NCBI GenBank assembly: GCA_003054665.1
Contig: QAYY01000015.1
Coordinates: 1 to 64,000 of the forward strand
DNA length: 64,000 nucleotides
Reading direction: 5' to 3'
Source: Opitutaceae bacterium EW11
GTDB lineage: Bacteria > Verrucomicrobiota > Verrucomicrobiia > Opitutales > Opitutaceae
Shown: piece after piece, positions 19,327 through 27,202 of the stretch
Numbering within the stretch: position 1 is the first letter of the stretch
How the letters are laid out: each line of letters begins with the position of its first letter
Position numbers and translations under genes: made by a program
Notes under the pieces: generated by a model
What the model saw: the letters and a program-made list of their open reading frames with translations, nothing else
Told to the model about the DNA's origin: nothing
Database searches by the model: none

Positions 19327-19893
19327 CTACCGGTACACGTCGCCGGCTTCGGTCAGTGGCTCACCTTTTTGAAACCGCACCGCGAGAGCGCGGAGTTTCT
19401 CCACGTTGGGCCGATCCATCAGCAGATCGACGATACCCGCGGCGCTGCCGGAGGAGTCGCCTAGCAACTTCGATCGAATCCCCATTTGCAGCGCGTGTCG
19501 CCCCGCTTCGAGACTTTTGAAGCCGACATAGACGTTGAAGCCTGAGATGCTGGGCACACTGGCGATCCTTTTCGTGAGCACCTCGCCGCGCGACGTCGCG
19601 AGCTGCTCCCATTCGAGGTACTTGTCCAGCGCAGCGACCAGGTCCCCAGCTTTCTTGCGTGTGAAGACCACCTGGGCGTCGCGCCCATTTGCGCCTCGGT
19701 ACACTATGTGCAGCTCGTCAGGTGTCGCGGTCAGCGACAGCGCGTATTTTTCGCCACCGGCAGCGGTCGTGCCGATCTGAATACCTTCGAGGTCCGATGG
19801 AATTGCCACCGGTTTGGCTGCAAAGGCGATCCCCGTCACGAGGACGAAGCCCACCAGACCCCTAAGAAAAAAGTTCTTCATATGAGGACGCAT
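19327..19893 (-). CDS. Exported hypothetical protein
   Basis: The 188-aa product has a clear signal peptide (NFFLRGLVGFVLVTGIAFAAK). The mature domain of about 160 residues is of unknown family (IPSDLEGIQIGTTAAGGEKYALSL at its start). ATG codons at 19893 and 19881 both fit; the second starts directly at MKNFFLRG. It converges with the regulator gene (1-bp gap) and lies downstream of the radical-SAM gene on the same strand (9-bp gap), suggesting co-transcription. No function can be given. Confidence 0.7.
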   Translation of the reverse strand: MRPHMKNFFLRGLVGFVLVTGIAFAAKPVAIPSDLEGIQIGTTAAGGEKYALSLTATPDELHIVYRGANGRDAQVVFTRKKAGDLVAALDKYLEWEQLATSRGEVLTKRIASVPSISGFNVYVGFKSLEAGRHALQMGIRSKLLGDSSGSAAGIVDLLMDRPNVEKLRALAVRFQKGEPLTEAGDVYR

Positions 19894-19902
19894 GGTTGCG
19901 AG

Positions 19903-21522
19903 TCACTCCAGCAAAGCGTGCATTTCCTCTAGCAACGCGCGAAACTGTTTTTTCTCCTCCCGCGGCAGCTTGGCAACGAGCGCATCCACCCGGATTAGCG
20001 CCTGGGCAACCCGCTGTTTCAACGGTACTGGGGCCTTCTTTGTACCGAGCGAGATCCCCTTCGCTTCAGCGTACTCCTCCGCGGCCTCAGCAACAACCTT
20101 TGCGGTCAACTGTTCATCGCGGGCACCGCGCGCCACTTTCTTCCAGACCCGTAGACGATCTCCCTCCGGTAGGCGCAACACGGGCCGAACTTGGCTTTCA
20201 TGCGTGGGAAGTGAGATGTCTCCAATTGGAGAATCTTCGAGCTGGCGCACGAACGCGCCACATTCACGAAGGCGGTAGGCGTGCGCGCGTTCATATCCCC
20301 ACCGCGCCCGGCAGTAGTCCTCGAATTTGGCGAATCCGCCGGCTCGCCACAATTTACCATCGTCGTAATCGTAGATTTCAGCGAGCGCCTTGGCCGCAGC
20401 CATCGACGCTTTCACCCCCTCGGAAACGATCTCCTCGCGCGAGCGGAGGAAGTTCGATTCGTCCTTAGTCAGCTTTACCACTCGGTCGCTGGCCACGGTG
20501 AGCGCAACGGATTCTTTCGCTGCGGCCCCGAGCGGCAGTGCACCGTCAGGTTTTCTTTTCATCCACCAAGCGCTCGTATTCTTCACGACGTACTGCAAGA
20601 AACGTAGTTTGTCGCCGAATACTTGAGCGTGCGCCTCGAAGGTTGCCCTCGCATAGTCCTCCCAAGCTTCCTTGTCGCTCTTCACGATCTGTAGCGCGTC
20701 CGCCTCGTCCTCCAAACCTGCGCCATGGAGCGCAGCAATCGCTTGGTCCATCGCCTTCCCGCGGGAGTTCAAGACTTCAGCCCAGACGTGCTCGCATTTC
20801 TCTGCACGGATCATCTCTGCTAGATCGCTTGAGAACCTGCCATAGTCTGTTTGCGGCAAACTTGGGCAGAGCATTCCGAACGTACGGAAGCCACGATCTT
20901 GGAGCCAGTGTAGCGATTCGAGTCGCTTCGACACGAGAGCAGTCCCGCGCTCGATCGCCTTTGCAACCCCGTCATCTAGGGTGCCGGTTGAGACCCCGTA
21001 GATGACTCTGTCTCGGTACTTCTCCGGGATCCCCTCAGCCACCCTCGGGAGCAGATTTGACTTCGAAAGAAGCCGGATCTGCCATGGCGTCAGCTCGAGG
21101 ATTTTCTGGCAGATCGCGGCGGTTTCCTGAGCAAGCTCGATCGTCGCGGCGACATCGACCAAGGGGGAAGCGAAGATCACAGTGTCAGCCGAAGTCTCCA
21201 TGTACTTCGGCCGCCCTTTGGCATCGGTGAGCTCACTCACGACGCGCTCCACGGGATCCTTTCTCCGGATGACCAAATCCTGAAACTCCTTCCCGCATGC
21301 CGCCTTTGCTTGGCGGACCGCATGGAGCTTTGTCACCATGCTCTCGACGTAGCAGTACGAGCACCGGTACACGCACGCTGTCCCGCTGGAAAATGTCGGG
21401 CCTGTACAGAGAAGCTTCTCATCGAAGCCGCTGTGCATGTTGATGATTCGGCCTTCGATGGTCGCGACCGGCTTTCCGGCAATCACCTCGGGACCTGGCA
21501 CACCGCTCTCCAGCATCTTCAT
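19903..21522 (-). CDS. Radical SAM protein (SPL/photolyase-like) with DNA-binding-like C-terminal domain
   Basis: The 539-aa protein has a radical-SAM Fe-S motif CVYRCSYCY (Cys50, Cys54, Cys57) in a setting like spore-photoproduct-lyase family proteins, and a barrel region to about residue 330. The C-terminal third contains FEDYCRARWGYERAHAYRL, a Pro-Thr-His-Glu-Ser-Gln-Val-Arg-Pro stretch and LTAKVVAEAAEEYAE. I know this pattern from phage, plasmid and ICE DNA-binding proteins. The fusion suggests radical chemistry on DNA or a DNA-bound target. GGAG lies about 15 nt before the ATG. Substrate unknown. Confidence 0.75.
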   Translation of the reverse strand: MKMLESGVPGPEVIAGKPVATIEGRIINMHSGFDEKLLCTGPTFSSGTACVYRCSYCYVESMVTKLHAVRQAKAACGKEFQDLVIRRKDPVERVVSELTDAKGRPKYMETSADTVIFASPLVDVAATIELAQETAAICQKILELTPWQIRLLSKSNLLPRVAEGIPEKYRDRVIYGVSTGTLDDGVAKAIERGTALVSKRLESLHWLQDRGFRTFGMLCPSLPQTDYGRFSSDLAEMIRAEKCEHVWAEVLNSRGKAMDQAIAALHGAGLEDEADALQIVKSDKEAWEDYARATFEAHAQVFGDKLRFLQYVVKNTSAWWMKRKPDGALPLGAAAKESVALTVASDRVVKLTKDESNFLRSREEIVSEGVKASMAAAKALAEIYDYDDGKLWRAGGFAKFEDYCRARWGYERAHAYRLRECGAFVRQLEDSPIGDISLPTHESQVRPVLRLPEGDRLRVWKKVARGARDEQLTAKVVAEAAEEYAEAKGISLGTKKAPVPLKQRVAQALIRVDALVAKLPREEKKQFRALLEEMHALLE

Positions 21523-22175
21523 AAGGCACCAGTCTCCAAAGTAGCTCCTGCCCGGTCAAAGCCGCCCCCCGCAGCGCCCCAAACGAGAAGCCCGCTCGAT
21601 TCCGTACCACACGATCCCTGCTATGAGCTGCTACTTTTCCGGTGTCGCTCAAGTTTTCAGCGAACCGTCCGATGCACTGCGTCCGGCATAGCTCGACGGA
21701 GCCTCAGGCCGGCGCGGTCCATTGCTGATCATCCTCAGTGATTTCGGCCAGGCGGTCTCTGCGACCGGCCAGCGTGGTGACTCCCTTCCTCCAGCTCCCC
21801 GCTCCGCTGCCCACGGAGCGCCAGGACGACCCCACAGCGACAACCCATCGTCGCAAGCCGTCGCTTTTCAGAAGTCCCACGGTAGTGCTGTTCTGGTGAC
21901 GATGTTGGCTCCCCGTCAGAGCTGCCCATAGCGCCAGCGTGCGCCCATGCAGCCGTGGCGCGGGCATGGCGGCATCGGTGAAGTTCACGGATCGTTTTGG
22001 CATCGGAGCAGATGCTCTTTTGGCGGTCACTCCCTCGATTCGTGCACCTGCGGCGGCGCTTGGTCCAGGGGCACCCTTGGAAGGAATCCCAACCTGGCCC
22101 TGCTCACGAATCCAGGCACCCACGCCTCGGGCAAAGAGCATCCCGCTCCTTCAGAATTCAAAAACGAATCCTCTC
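21523..22175. other. Intergenic stretch, no supported gene
   Basis: About 650 bp lie between divergent genes. Open frames on either strand are Ser/Arg-rich and lack homology-like features, including a 145-aa minus-strand frame at 21704-22141. It should hold the promoters of the radical-SAM gene (leftward) and the small-gene block (rightward). I see no clear terminator, palindrome or RNA. Confidence 0.4.
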
Positions 22176-22442
22176 ATGAACTCCTCCACGAAAGCCGCCA
22201 ACAAGCCCGCTCACTCGATCCGCATCGGCCGCATCCAGGCCGCCATCTGGGGCAACGAAACTTCCGAAGGGAAAACCTTCTACTCTGTCACCATCACCCG
22301 CACCTACCGCGACGGTGAGAAACTTGCCAACAGCGACAGCTTCGGTCGCGACGACTTGCTTGTGGTAGCGAAGGTCGCCGACCTGGCGCACTCGTGGGTC
22401 TGTATGAAGCTCGCAGAAGCGAAACAGGAGGATGCGGAGTAA
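22176..22442 (+). CDS. Small ICE-type conserved protein
   Basis: The 88-aa protein has the pattern IRIGRIQAAIWGNETSEGKTFYSVTITRTYRDG...SFGRDDLLVVAKVADLAHSWV. I recognise this family as widespread next to mobilisation genes in Planctomycetes, Verrucomicrobia and other integrative elements, with no known function. It probably folds as a small beta-rich domain with a C-terminal helix. The ATG at 22176 follows an unrelated in-frame extension. A hairpin (22459-22482) separates it from the next gene. Confidence 0.8.
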   Translation: MNSSTKAANKPAHSIRIGRIQAAIWGNETSEGKTFYSVTITRTYRDGEKLANSDSFGRDDLLVVAKVADLAHSWVCMKLAEAKQEDAE

Positions 22443-22458
22443 CCACGCCGCGGATACG

Positions 22459-22482
22459 GCGGTCGCCAGAGGGCGACCGCCA
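22459..22482 (+). terminator. Intergenic hairpin between two small genes
   Basis: A perfect 10-bp stem GGCGGTCGCC / GGCGACCGCC with loop AGAG lies 16 bp after the preceding stop codon. It has no U-tract, so it may be a processing or stabilising hairpin. Its core GGTCGC/GCGACC recurs in the hairpin after the next gene (22900-22923). Confidence 0.5.
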
Positions 22483-22508
22483 AGTCGAAACCCTCAATCG
22501 AAACTCAC

Positions 22509-22886
22509 ATGAGCAACGAACCGCATTTCCGTCCGGAAGATCTCATCAGCAGCTACACCCGCCGCCAGGCAATCGAGGACGGTGTCCTTGTCGATCTCTC
22601 CGAGCATCAAATTACGCGGCAGCACTGGAAACTCCCTGTGGCATGTACTGCCACCGTCTGGGCGATCATTGAAGCGGCCGTCGGGCAGCGCGGACAAGAT
22701 CTCCCGGGAATCCTCCATGACCTCTACAGCATGGCGAGACTCGCGGTGCGCCGAGCTCGCGAAGGCGAGCGCTTGGTGCGGTTCACCGTACTGATCTCCG
22801 GACGCGCCCACCAACTGAAACTACACATCGGCCCTGGCGATACCCTTGCGCCGGTGCTGACGATCATGCTGCCCAACGAGGATTAA
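22509..22886 (+). CDS. DUF6573-like small element protein
   Basis: The 125-aa protein begins FRPEDLISSYTRRQAIEDGVLVDLSE, matching a short protein family (DUF6573-like) found in many conjugative elements and plasmids, with a helical C-terminal half. Function unknown. It forms a block with the gene at 22176; each is followed by a GC-rich hairpin. Confidence 0.75.
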   Translation: MSNEPHFRPEDLISSYTRRQAIEDGVLVDLSEHQITRQHWKLPVACTATVWAIIEAAVGQRGQDLPGILHDLYSMARLAVRRAREGERLVRFTVLISGRAHQLKLHIGPGDTLAPVLTIMLPNED

Positions 22887-22899
22887 CCTCGTTGGCGCG

Positions 22900-22923
22900 A
22901 GCCGGTCGCTGCGGCGACCGGCT
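22900..22923 (+). terminator. Rho-independent-like terminator
   Basis: A 10-bp perfect stem AGCCGGTCGC / GCGACCGGCT with loop TGCG is followed by a short TTTGATT. It lies 14 bp after the DUF6573-like stop. The stem is strong and the U-tract weak. Confidence 0.65.
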
Positions 22924-22990
22924 TTGATTCCGCATAAGTGGCCATGGCCGTGCTTGTGAGAGACCTCGCCACCTGCCAACCTCGACGTCG

Positions 22991-23767
22991 ATGCGATATT
23001 CTCCGAAGGGCTATTGTATCTATTGCGGTGAGACACAAGGGCCGCACTCGGATGAGCACATAATCCCGTTCGGACTGGCGGGTAAACTCGTTCTCCCCAG
23101 GGCAAGTTGCTCACGCTGCGCGGCAGTAACCAGCCGCATCGAGCGCAAGGTGCTGCGTGGCGAATTCTTCACGTTCCGAATGGTCGCAGGATACCCGACA
23201 CGTCGGCCTAAAGAGCGGCCAGAAAGACTGGCGTACGATGTTCAAATTGGCGAGACGATTGAACACATCGAAAAATGTCCAGCGGATGGATTCGCCATGC
23301 TGCTTCTTCCCCTTTTCGACCCGCCGGGGGTTCTGACGCGAACCGACTATAGGAATACCATGAAGCTGCAGGGTTGGGACCGTCTACACTGGGGTACGCC
23401 GCCCACGCAGCCCGACCGAGGTGGAACCCAGAAAATCGCGATGGAAATAACGCTTAACCCGACTGAATTCCTGCTGATGGTGTTAAAGATCGCATATGCG
23501 GCAGTCTGTGTTGATCGCGATCGATCCGATTTTGACGAGAACTACGCGGAGGACCTTCTTCTCGGCCGACGCAACGACGTCGCGAATTTTGTGGGCTCTG
23601 ATCCACAAGGGCGGCAACTTTACTCTGAAGGGACCCACAACATTCGCTGCTTCAACGTCGAGGTCGACGGGGCCGTCTACTCGGGGGCAAACGTGCAACT
23701 ATTTGCTAAGCACGCATCGAATCCGTATACAGCAATCGTTGCCCGTCGCGAATCGGTTCCGAGGTGA
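22991..23767 (+). CDS. HNH-type nuclease-like protein
   Basis: The 258-aa protein starts with a zinc-binding HNH/ββα-metal-like module: CIYCG (Cys9, Cys12), SDEHIIPFGLAG (Asp21-Glu22-His23) and CSRC (Cys40, Cys43). The DEHIIP motif is typical of HNH nucleases annotated next to restriction or unknown-defence genes. The remaining 200 residues have no family I recognise. It sits in a cargo-like block with the DUF2971 gene 130 bp downstream and shows less GC-biased codons than the flanking chromosome. Substrate unknown. Confidence 0.7.
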   Translation: MRYSPKGYCIYCGETQGPHSDEHIIPFGLAGKLVLPRASCSRCAAVTSRIERKVLRGEFFTFRMVAGYPTRRPKERPERLAYDVQIGETIEHIEKCPADGFAMLLLPLFDPPGVLTRTDYRNTMKLQGWDRLHWGTPPTQPDRGGTQKIAMEITLNPTEFLLMVLKIAYAAVCVDRDRSDFDENYAEDLLLGRRNDVANFVGSDPQGRQLYSEGTHNIRCFNVEVDGAVYSGANVQLFAKHASNPYTAIVARRESVPR

Positions 23768-23905
23768 GTCTGTGGAACCCAGCGCCTATCGGCCCTGGGG
23801 GGATGTGAGGTGTAGTAGCGAGGACCCAATTCAGCGGAAGCGCGAAGAATAGGCCGTCTTTTCGGTATTCGTTGCCCCACATCAGCCGCCGGCTATTTGT
23901 CCAAT

Positions 23906-24739
23906 ATGGGCCCGCCGAACCAACTATTTCACTACACCTCCCAAGAAGGGATTCTGGGTATCACTAGGTCCAAAAGCATCTGGGCAACGAAGATCCAGTT
24001 CCTTAACGATCGGAGTGAGTTTTTCGATGCATTCGAATATGCGCGATCCGAGCTCAAGTCCCACGCGTCCGAAGCGAACGACGCTGCCACCTCAAGACTC
24101 GTAGACCACGCAATCCAGCAACTGGAATGCTTCGAGGCCCTCAACGTGTTCGTGGCTAGTTTCTCCGAAGTTCCGGACTTGTTGAGCCAATGGAGAGGTT
24201 ACAGCAAGAATTCCGTCGGATACTGCTTGGGGTTTGACGCTGAGATGCTCAAGTCGACCGCCGAGGCGGGTGACTTTCGGCTCGGGCGCTGCGTTTACGA
24301 GCATCAGCCCAAGAGAGACTACATCAGGCAGATCCTAGCGAAGCACTGGGCCAGATTTGCTGAGGCCCGAGGCAAGCCGGATTTCGACTTCTTCATCTGT
24401 CGAGACGAATTTTCAGAGGCATTTTGTCGGGACGTGATTGACATCGCACCACTCTGGAAGAGCGCATCATTTCAAGAAGAGCGGGAGTGGCGACTCGTCT
24501 CGCCGTTGATCGCCACCAACAACTCGCGCTGCGATTTTCGGAATGGCAAGCACTCGCTGATTCCATACTATTCACTCGAATTGAAGCCTGCGAGGGACGG
24601 GGCTTACTTTGCGTTAGTCTTGGTTGGACCGACGAGAGAACCGAGTTTGGCAGCGAAGGCGGTGACCTCGCTGTTCAGCCGCTATGGCGTGAAGGCCCGC
24701 GGCGTACGCGCCTCGAAGATACCGTTTCGCGAAGTATAG
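23906..24739 (+). CDS. DUF2971 family protein
   Basis: The 277-aa protein matches the DUF2971 pattern: LFHYTSQEGILGITRSKSIWATKIQFLNDRSEF at the N terminus, then a central ALNVFVASFSEVPDLLSQWRGY. The family occurs sporadically in genomic islands and is of unknown function. I used the ATG at 23906; a TTG three codons upstream is also possible. It follows the HNH gene on the same strand and may form a two-gene cargo or defence module with it, which is inference from position only. Confidence 0.75.
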   Translation: MGPPNQLFHYTSQEGILGITRSKSIWATKIQFLNDRSEFFDAFEYARSELKSHASEANDAATSRLVDHAIQQLECFEALNVFVASFSEVPDLLSQWRGYSKNSVGYCLGFDAEMLKSTAEAGDFRLGRCVYEHQPKRDYIRQILAKHWARFAEARGKPDFDFFICRDEFSEAFCRDVIDIAPLWKSASFQEEREWRLVSPLIATNNSRCDFRNGKHSLIPYYSLELKPARDGAYFALVLVGPTREPSLAAKAVTSLFSRYGVKARGVRASKIPFREV

Positions 24740-25125
24740 ATCCCCGTCGATCGCGCCTCCTTGCTCCGCCCGGCGCGACGGCGACACCCTGACGGTTCTC
24801 TGGCGTCGTCACAACAGTGCCCCGGCGCTTCGCTGGGACCTTGGCGGCGGCCTGAAGCTGCGCTGCCACCGTCACAAGGCAGTGAATACACACGTCCTCT
24901 ATCTGCCGACGTTTTCTCCAATGGTACACGGGGGGTCAAGGTAGTGCGCATTCGCGCCTCCACCTACCTCGCTTCGTTTCCCCCTCAGTCGGGCGGCCCA
25001 GCCGCCACTCCTCGGCACTTACGCGAGTGACATCCTCGTAGGACGCCCTGGCAGAACGTCGGGGCAACCCGAACACCTCGAGCAAAGAAGCTCGAGAGCG
25101 GAACCGCTTCGACGCTCTGAACCAA
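24740..25125. other. Non-coding stretch with repeat copy A
   Basis: About 385 bp contain no convincing gene. It holds CAAGGTAGTGC and, after an 8-nt spacer, GCCTCCACCT (24937-24965). Both blocks recur exactly at 31235-31264 and 32467-32492. A small hairpin GGCGG-CCCAG-CCGCC follows near 24992. Confidence 0.5.
24937..24965. repeat. Element repeat, copy A
   Basis: CAAGGTAGTGC and GCCTCCACCT are separated by 8 nt. Copies B (31235) and C (32467) have the same two blocks with 9- and 5-nt spacers. Copy B is inside a small coding frame; A and C are intergenic. Confidence 0.6.
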
Positions 25126-25578
25126 ATGCGTGTCTATGAAGCGAGTATCAGCTACAAAATCGTTCAACTCGGAGAAGTCGCCAAGGTGGATACACCCGAG
25201 CGAGTTACCGAATACCTCCGAAGCGGCATGGACGAGCACGCCGCTGTCGAGAGCTTCTGGGTCATCGCGCTCGATCGAAAGAACAAGCCGATCGCGAGAA
25301 GCATGGTGACCCTCGGGACCGCGACGAGCAGCCTCGTGCATCCGCGCGAAGTCTTCCGCTACGCGCTTCTGCAATCCGCGGCTGCAATCATCGTCGCCCA
25401 CAATCACCCGAGCGGCGACCCCAGCCCGAGCGCCGCTGACATCCAAGTCACGCGGCAGCTCCGCGAAGCCGCCAAGACGGTGTGCATCGACCTCCTAGAC
25501 CACGTGATCGTCGGAAACAAAGAAGACGATCCGAGTGGCAACGGATTCTACAGCTTCAGAAGCGCCGGGCTCCTGTGA
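25126..25578 (+). CDS. radC: RadC-like JAB-domain protein
   Basis: The 150-aa protein is a stand-alone RadC/JAMM domain. The metalloprotease-like residues are Glu42 and the AHNHPSGDPSPSAAD box (His92, His94, Asp105), with the family ending near VIVGNKEDD. RadC-type proteins lacking the N-terminal HhH domain are very common on plasmids and ICEs. Their biochemical role is unresolved; DNA repair was proposed historically. It is transcribed alone between two non-coding stretches. Confidence 0.9.
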   Translation: MRVYEASISYKIVQLGEVAKVDTPERVTEYLRSGMDEHAAVESFWVIALDRKNKPIARSMVTLGTATSSLVHPREVFRYALLQSAAAIIVAHNHPSGDPSPSAADIQVTRQLREAAKTVCIDLLDHVIVGNKEDDPSGNGFYSFRSAGLL

Positions 25579-25690
25579 GCCCATGGGGGCACGCCCCCTT
25601 TTTGCAGGGAAGAGCCAATTAGAGGCGTGAGTGAGAGCATTCGCAGCCATAATTCTTAGGTGCAAACGGGTTTCAGTTTTGCGCACGTGA

Positions 25691-25703
25691 TCCGTAGTAC
25701 GGA
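25691..25703. promoter_or_regulatory. Palindromic operator candidate O1
   Basis: TCCGTA-G-TACGGA is a perfect 13-bp palindrome centred 18 bp before the ATG of the exported-protein gene at 25715. It shares the core GTAGTAC and flanking symmetry with the palindrome at 27149-27163 ahead of the next gene, suggesting a common repressor. Confidence 0.55.
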
Positions 25704-25714
25704 ATAATCCAGCC

Positions 25715-27055
25715 ATGAAAGTTTTGGCCGCGGCAGGGCAATTTGTGGTGCTACTCGTTCCGCTTTGGGCTCCGTCCATCGCGACCGCCGAACCGTCTGC
25801 ACCGCCGGCGGCCGTCAGGGAAGCTGCAGCGGCCGTAACAGTAAAGGGTTGGGATCCTTATCTTAAGGCAGACCTTGAGCTCACGATCCTACCGTCCGAT
25901 GCGTCTGGCCGATTCACGGGAAAATTCTCTGATCTGCGAGCTCAGCAGACGATGAACGTCACCGGAACGATTACACCCGAGGTACTGCGGTTTACCGGCG
26001 TTGATTGGGTTGGCAAGAAACCTTGGCTAGCGACCGGAAAGCCAGCGCAGTTCTCTGCCGAGCTTCCGCGAGCAGGAGGTAAGTACGTAGGCAAATACAA
26101 CTGGAACGGTTCCAAAGGTGATTTCGAATTCAGGGTTCCACCCGGCACTGCAGATGCGAATGCGTCAGCAGTACCCACGCTTAACGAATCCAAATCCGGC
26201 ATCGTTGCGGCGCTCGAACAGGTCAACAAAGGCGTTGATGGGATGGCGAGGGCTGCCCAAGCCGGCTCTGATCGTGTAGCGGGACGGGCAACAAATACGA
26301 CTGCACCGAGTGGGGGATCAACCGAGCAACCCCGTCCCTCGTCCGGATTCATCCCGACGTTTTCTACGGAGGCATTTACGCCAGGCGATTTTGAGGAGGT
26401 GAAAGAGCTGTTTGTCTCAAGCATCCGACACAAGCCGATCACACTTGCGCCGCCTTTGGACGGGAGCGTCGATGCGCCAGCTGGTCTGCATTGGGGTCTA
26501 TCGATTGACGAGCTTGTGGCTGGGTTAAAGAACCGCGGTGCGGTCCTCGAACAGAAAACGAAAGAAGCCGGAAAGACTGTCGTAACGCTTCGCGGTGGGT
26601 CGTTCGGCGGGCAGACCGTAGATTTATGGACAGCGTCCTTTGTCGATAGCGGTCTGTTTGAACTAAGCATCCAGTTTTATTCCGCAACAAGCGATACGAT
26701 GAATATTTTCCGCACGGTCCAAAAGTCGCTCGTTGGAAAATACGGGAAACCGAACGTTATCCAGGATCACGGATTCTCTCGGTTGAATCTGAACGCCGAC
26801 TACTCTGAGCGGTTGCACGACTACTACGCGGCTGACGGGCGGTTTTGGCGTGCACTCAATAATCTTCAGGCGGACTACGCTCACGGGGTGGCAAATGATG
26901 CGCTTCAAGTGGTTGCTCGTTGGGCGTACAAGAATTCCGACAAAATTACGCTTCACGCGGTGGGCAATTCAGACGTCCTTCTCGTTTATACAAACGGTGT
27001 AGGTGCGAGTCAAAAGAGCAGCGTAAATGCCGCTGAAGCGGCCAAGGACTTCTGA
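25715..27055 (+). CDS. Exported hypothetical protein
   Basis: The 446-aa protein has a signal peptide (AAAGQFVVLLVPLWAPSIATAEP) and an N-terminal beta-rich domain of about 110 residues (WDPYLKADLELTILPSDASGRFTGKFSD). A low-complexity Ser/Thr/Pro linker follows (165-225), then a C-terminal domain (LHWGLSIDELVAGLKNRGAVLEQ...) of unknown family. It immediately precedes the large membrane protein and shares a matching operator palindrome with it, so it probably belongs to the same envelope machinery. Codon use is less GC-rich than in the chromosome. Function unknown. Confidence 0.7.
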   Translation: MKVLAAAGQFVVLLVPLWAPSIATAEPSAPPAAVREAAAAVTVKGWDPYLKADLELTILPSDASGRFTGKFSDLRAQQTMNVTGTITPEVLRFTGVDWVGKKPWLATGKPAQFSAELPRAGGKYVGKYNWNGSKGDFEFRVPPGTADANASAVPTLNESKSGIVAALEQVNKGVDGMARAAQAGSDRVAGRATNTTAPSGGSTEQPRPSSGFIPTFSTEAFTPGDFEEVKELFVSSIRHKPITLAPPLDGSVDAPAGLHWGLSIDELVAGLKNRGAVLEQKTKEAGKTVVTLRGGSFGGQTVDLWTASFVDSGLFELSIQFYSATSDTMNIFRTVQKSLVGKYGKPNVIQDHGFSRLNLNADYSERLHDYYAADGRFWRALNNLQADYAHGVANDALQVVARWAYKNSDKITLHAVGNSDVLLVYTNGVGASQKSSVNAAEAAKDF

Positions 27056-27148
27056 GGCTGCCAAGTATTTGGACATCCGGACACGACATGTGGCCGGCTT
27101 TGGATCTTCGGCTTAGTGTAGATGCACTGGCGGACGCCCACCGCCGAA

Positions 27149-27163
27149 TTCTGTAGTACAGAA
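27149..27163. promoter_or_regulatory. Palindromic operator candidate O2
   Basis: TTCTGTA-G-TACAGAA is a perfect 15-bp palindrome 39 bp upstream of the ATG at 27203. Its core CxGTAGTACxG is the same as at 25691-25703, ahead of the preceding gene. Confidence 0.55.
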
Positions 27164-27202
27164 ATCGCTAGCGCAGTACACCCGGAAGAACGATAGGCTG
27201 AG

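Noticed and set aside
21704-22141. 145-codon minus-strand frame
   Set aside because: Ser/Arg-rich, no family, no ribosome-binding site; treated as non-coding.
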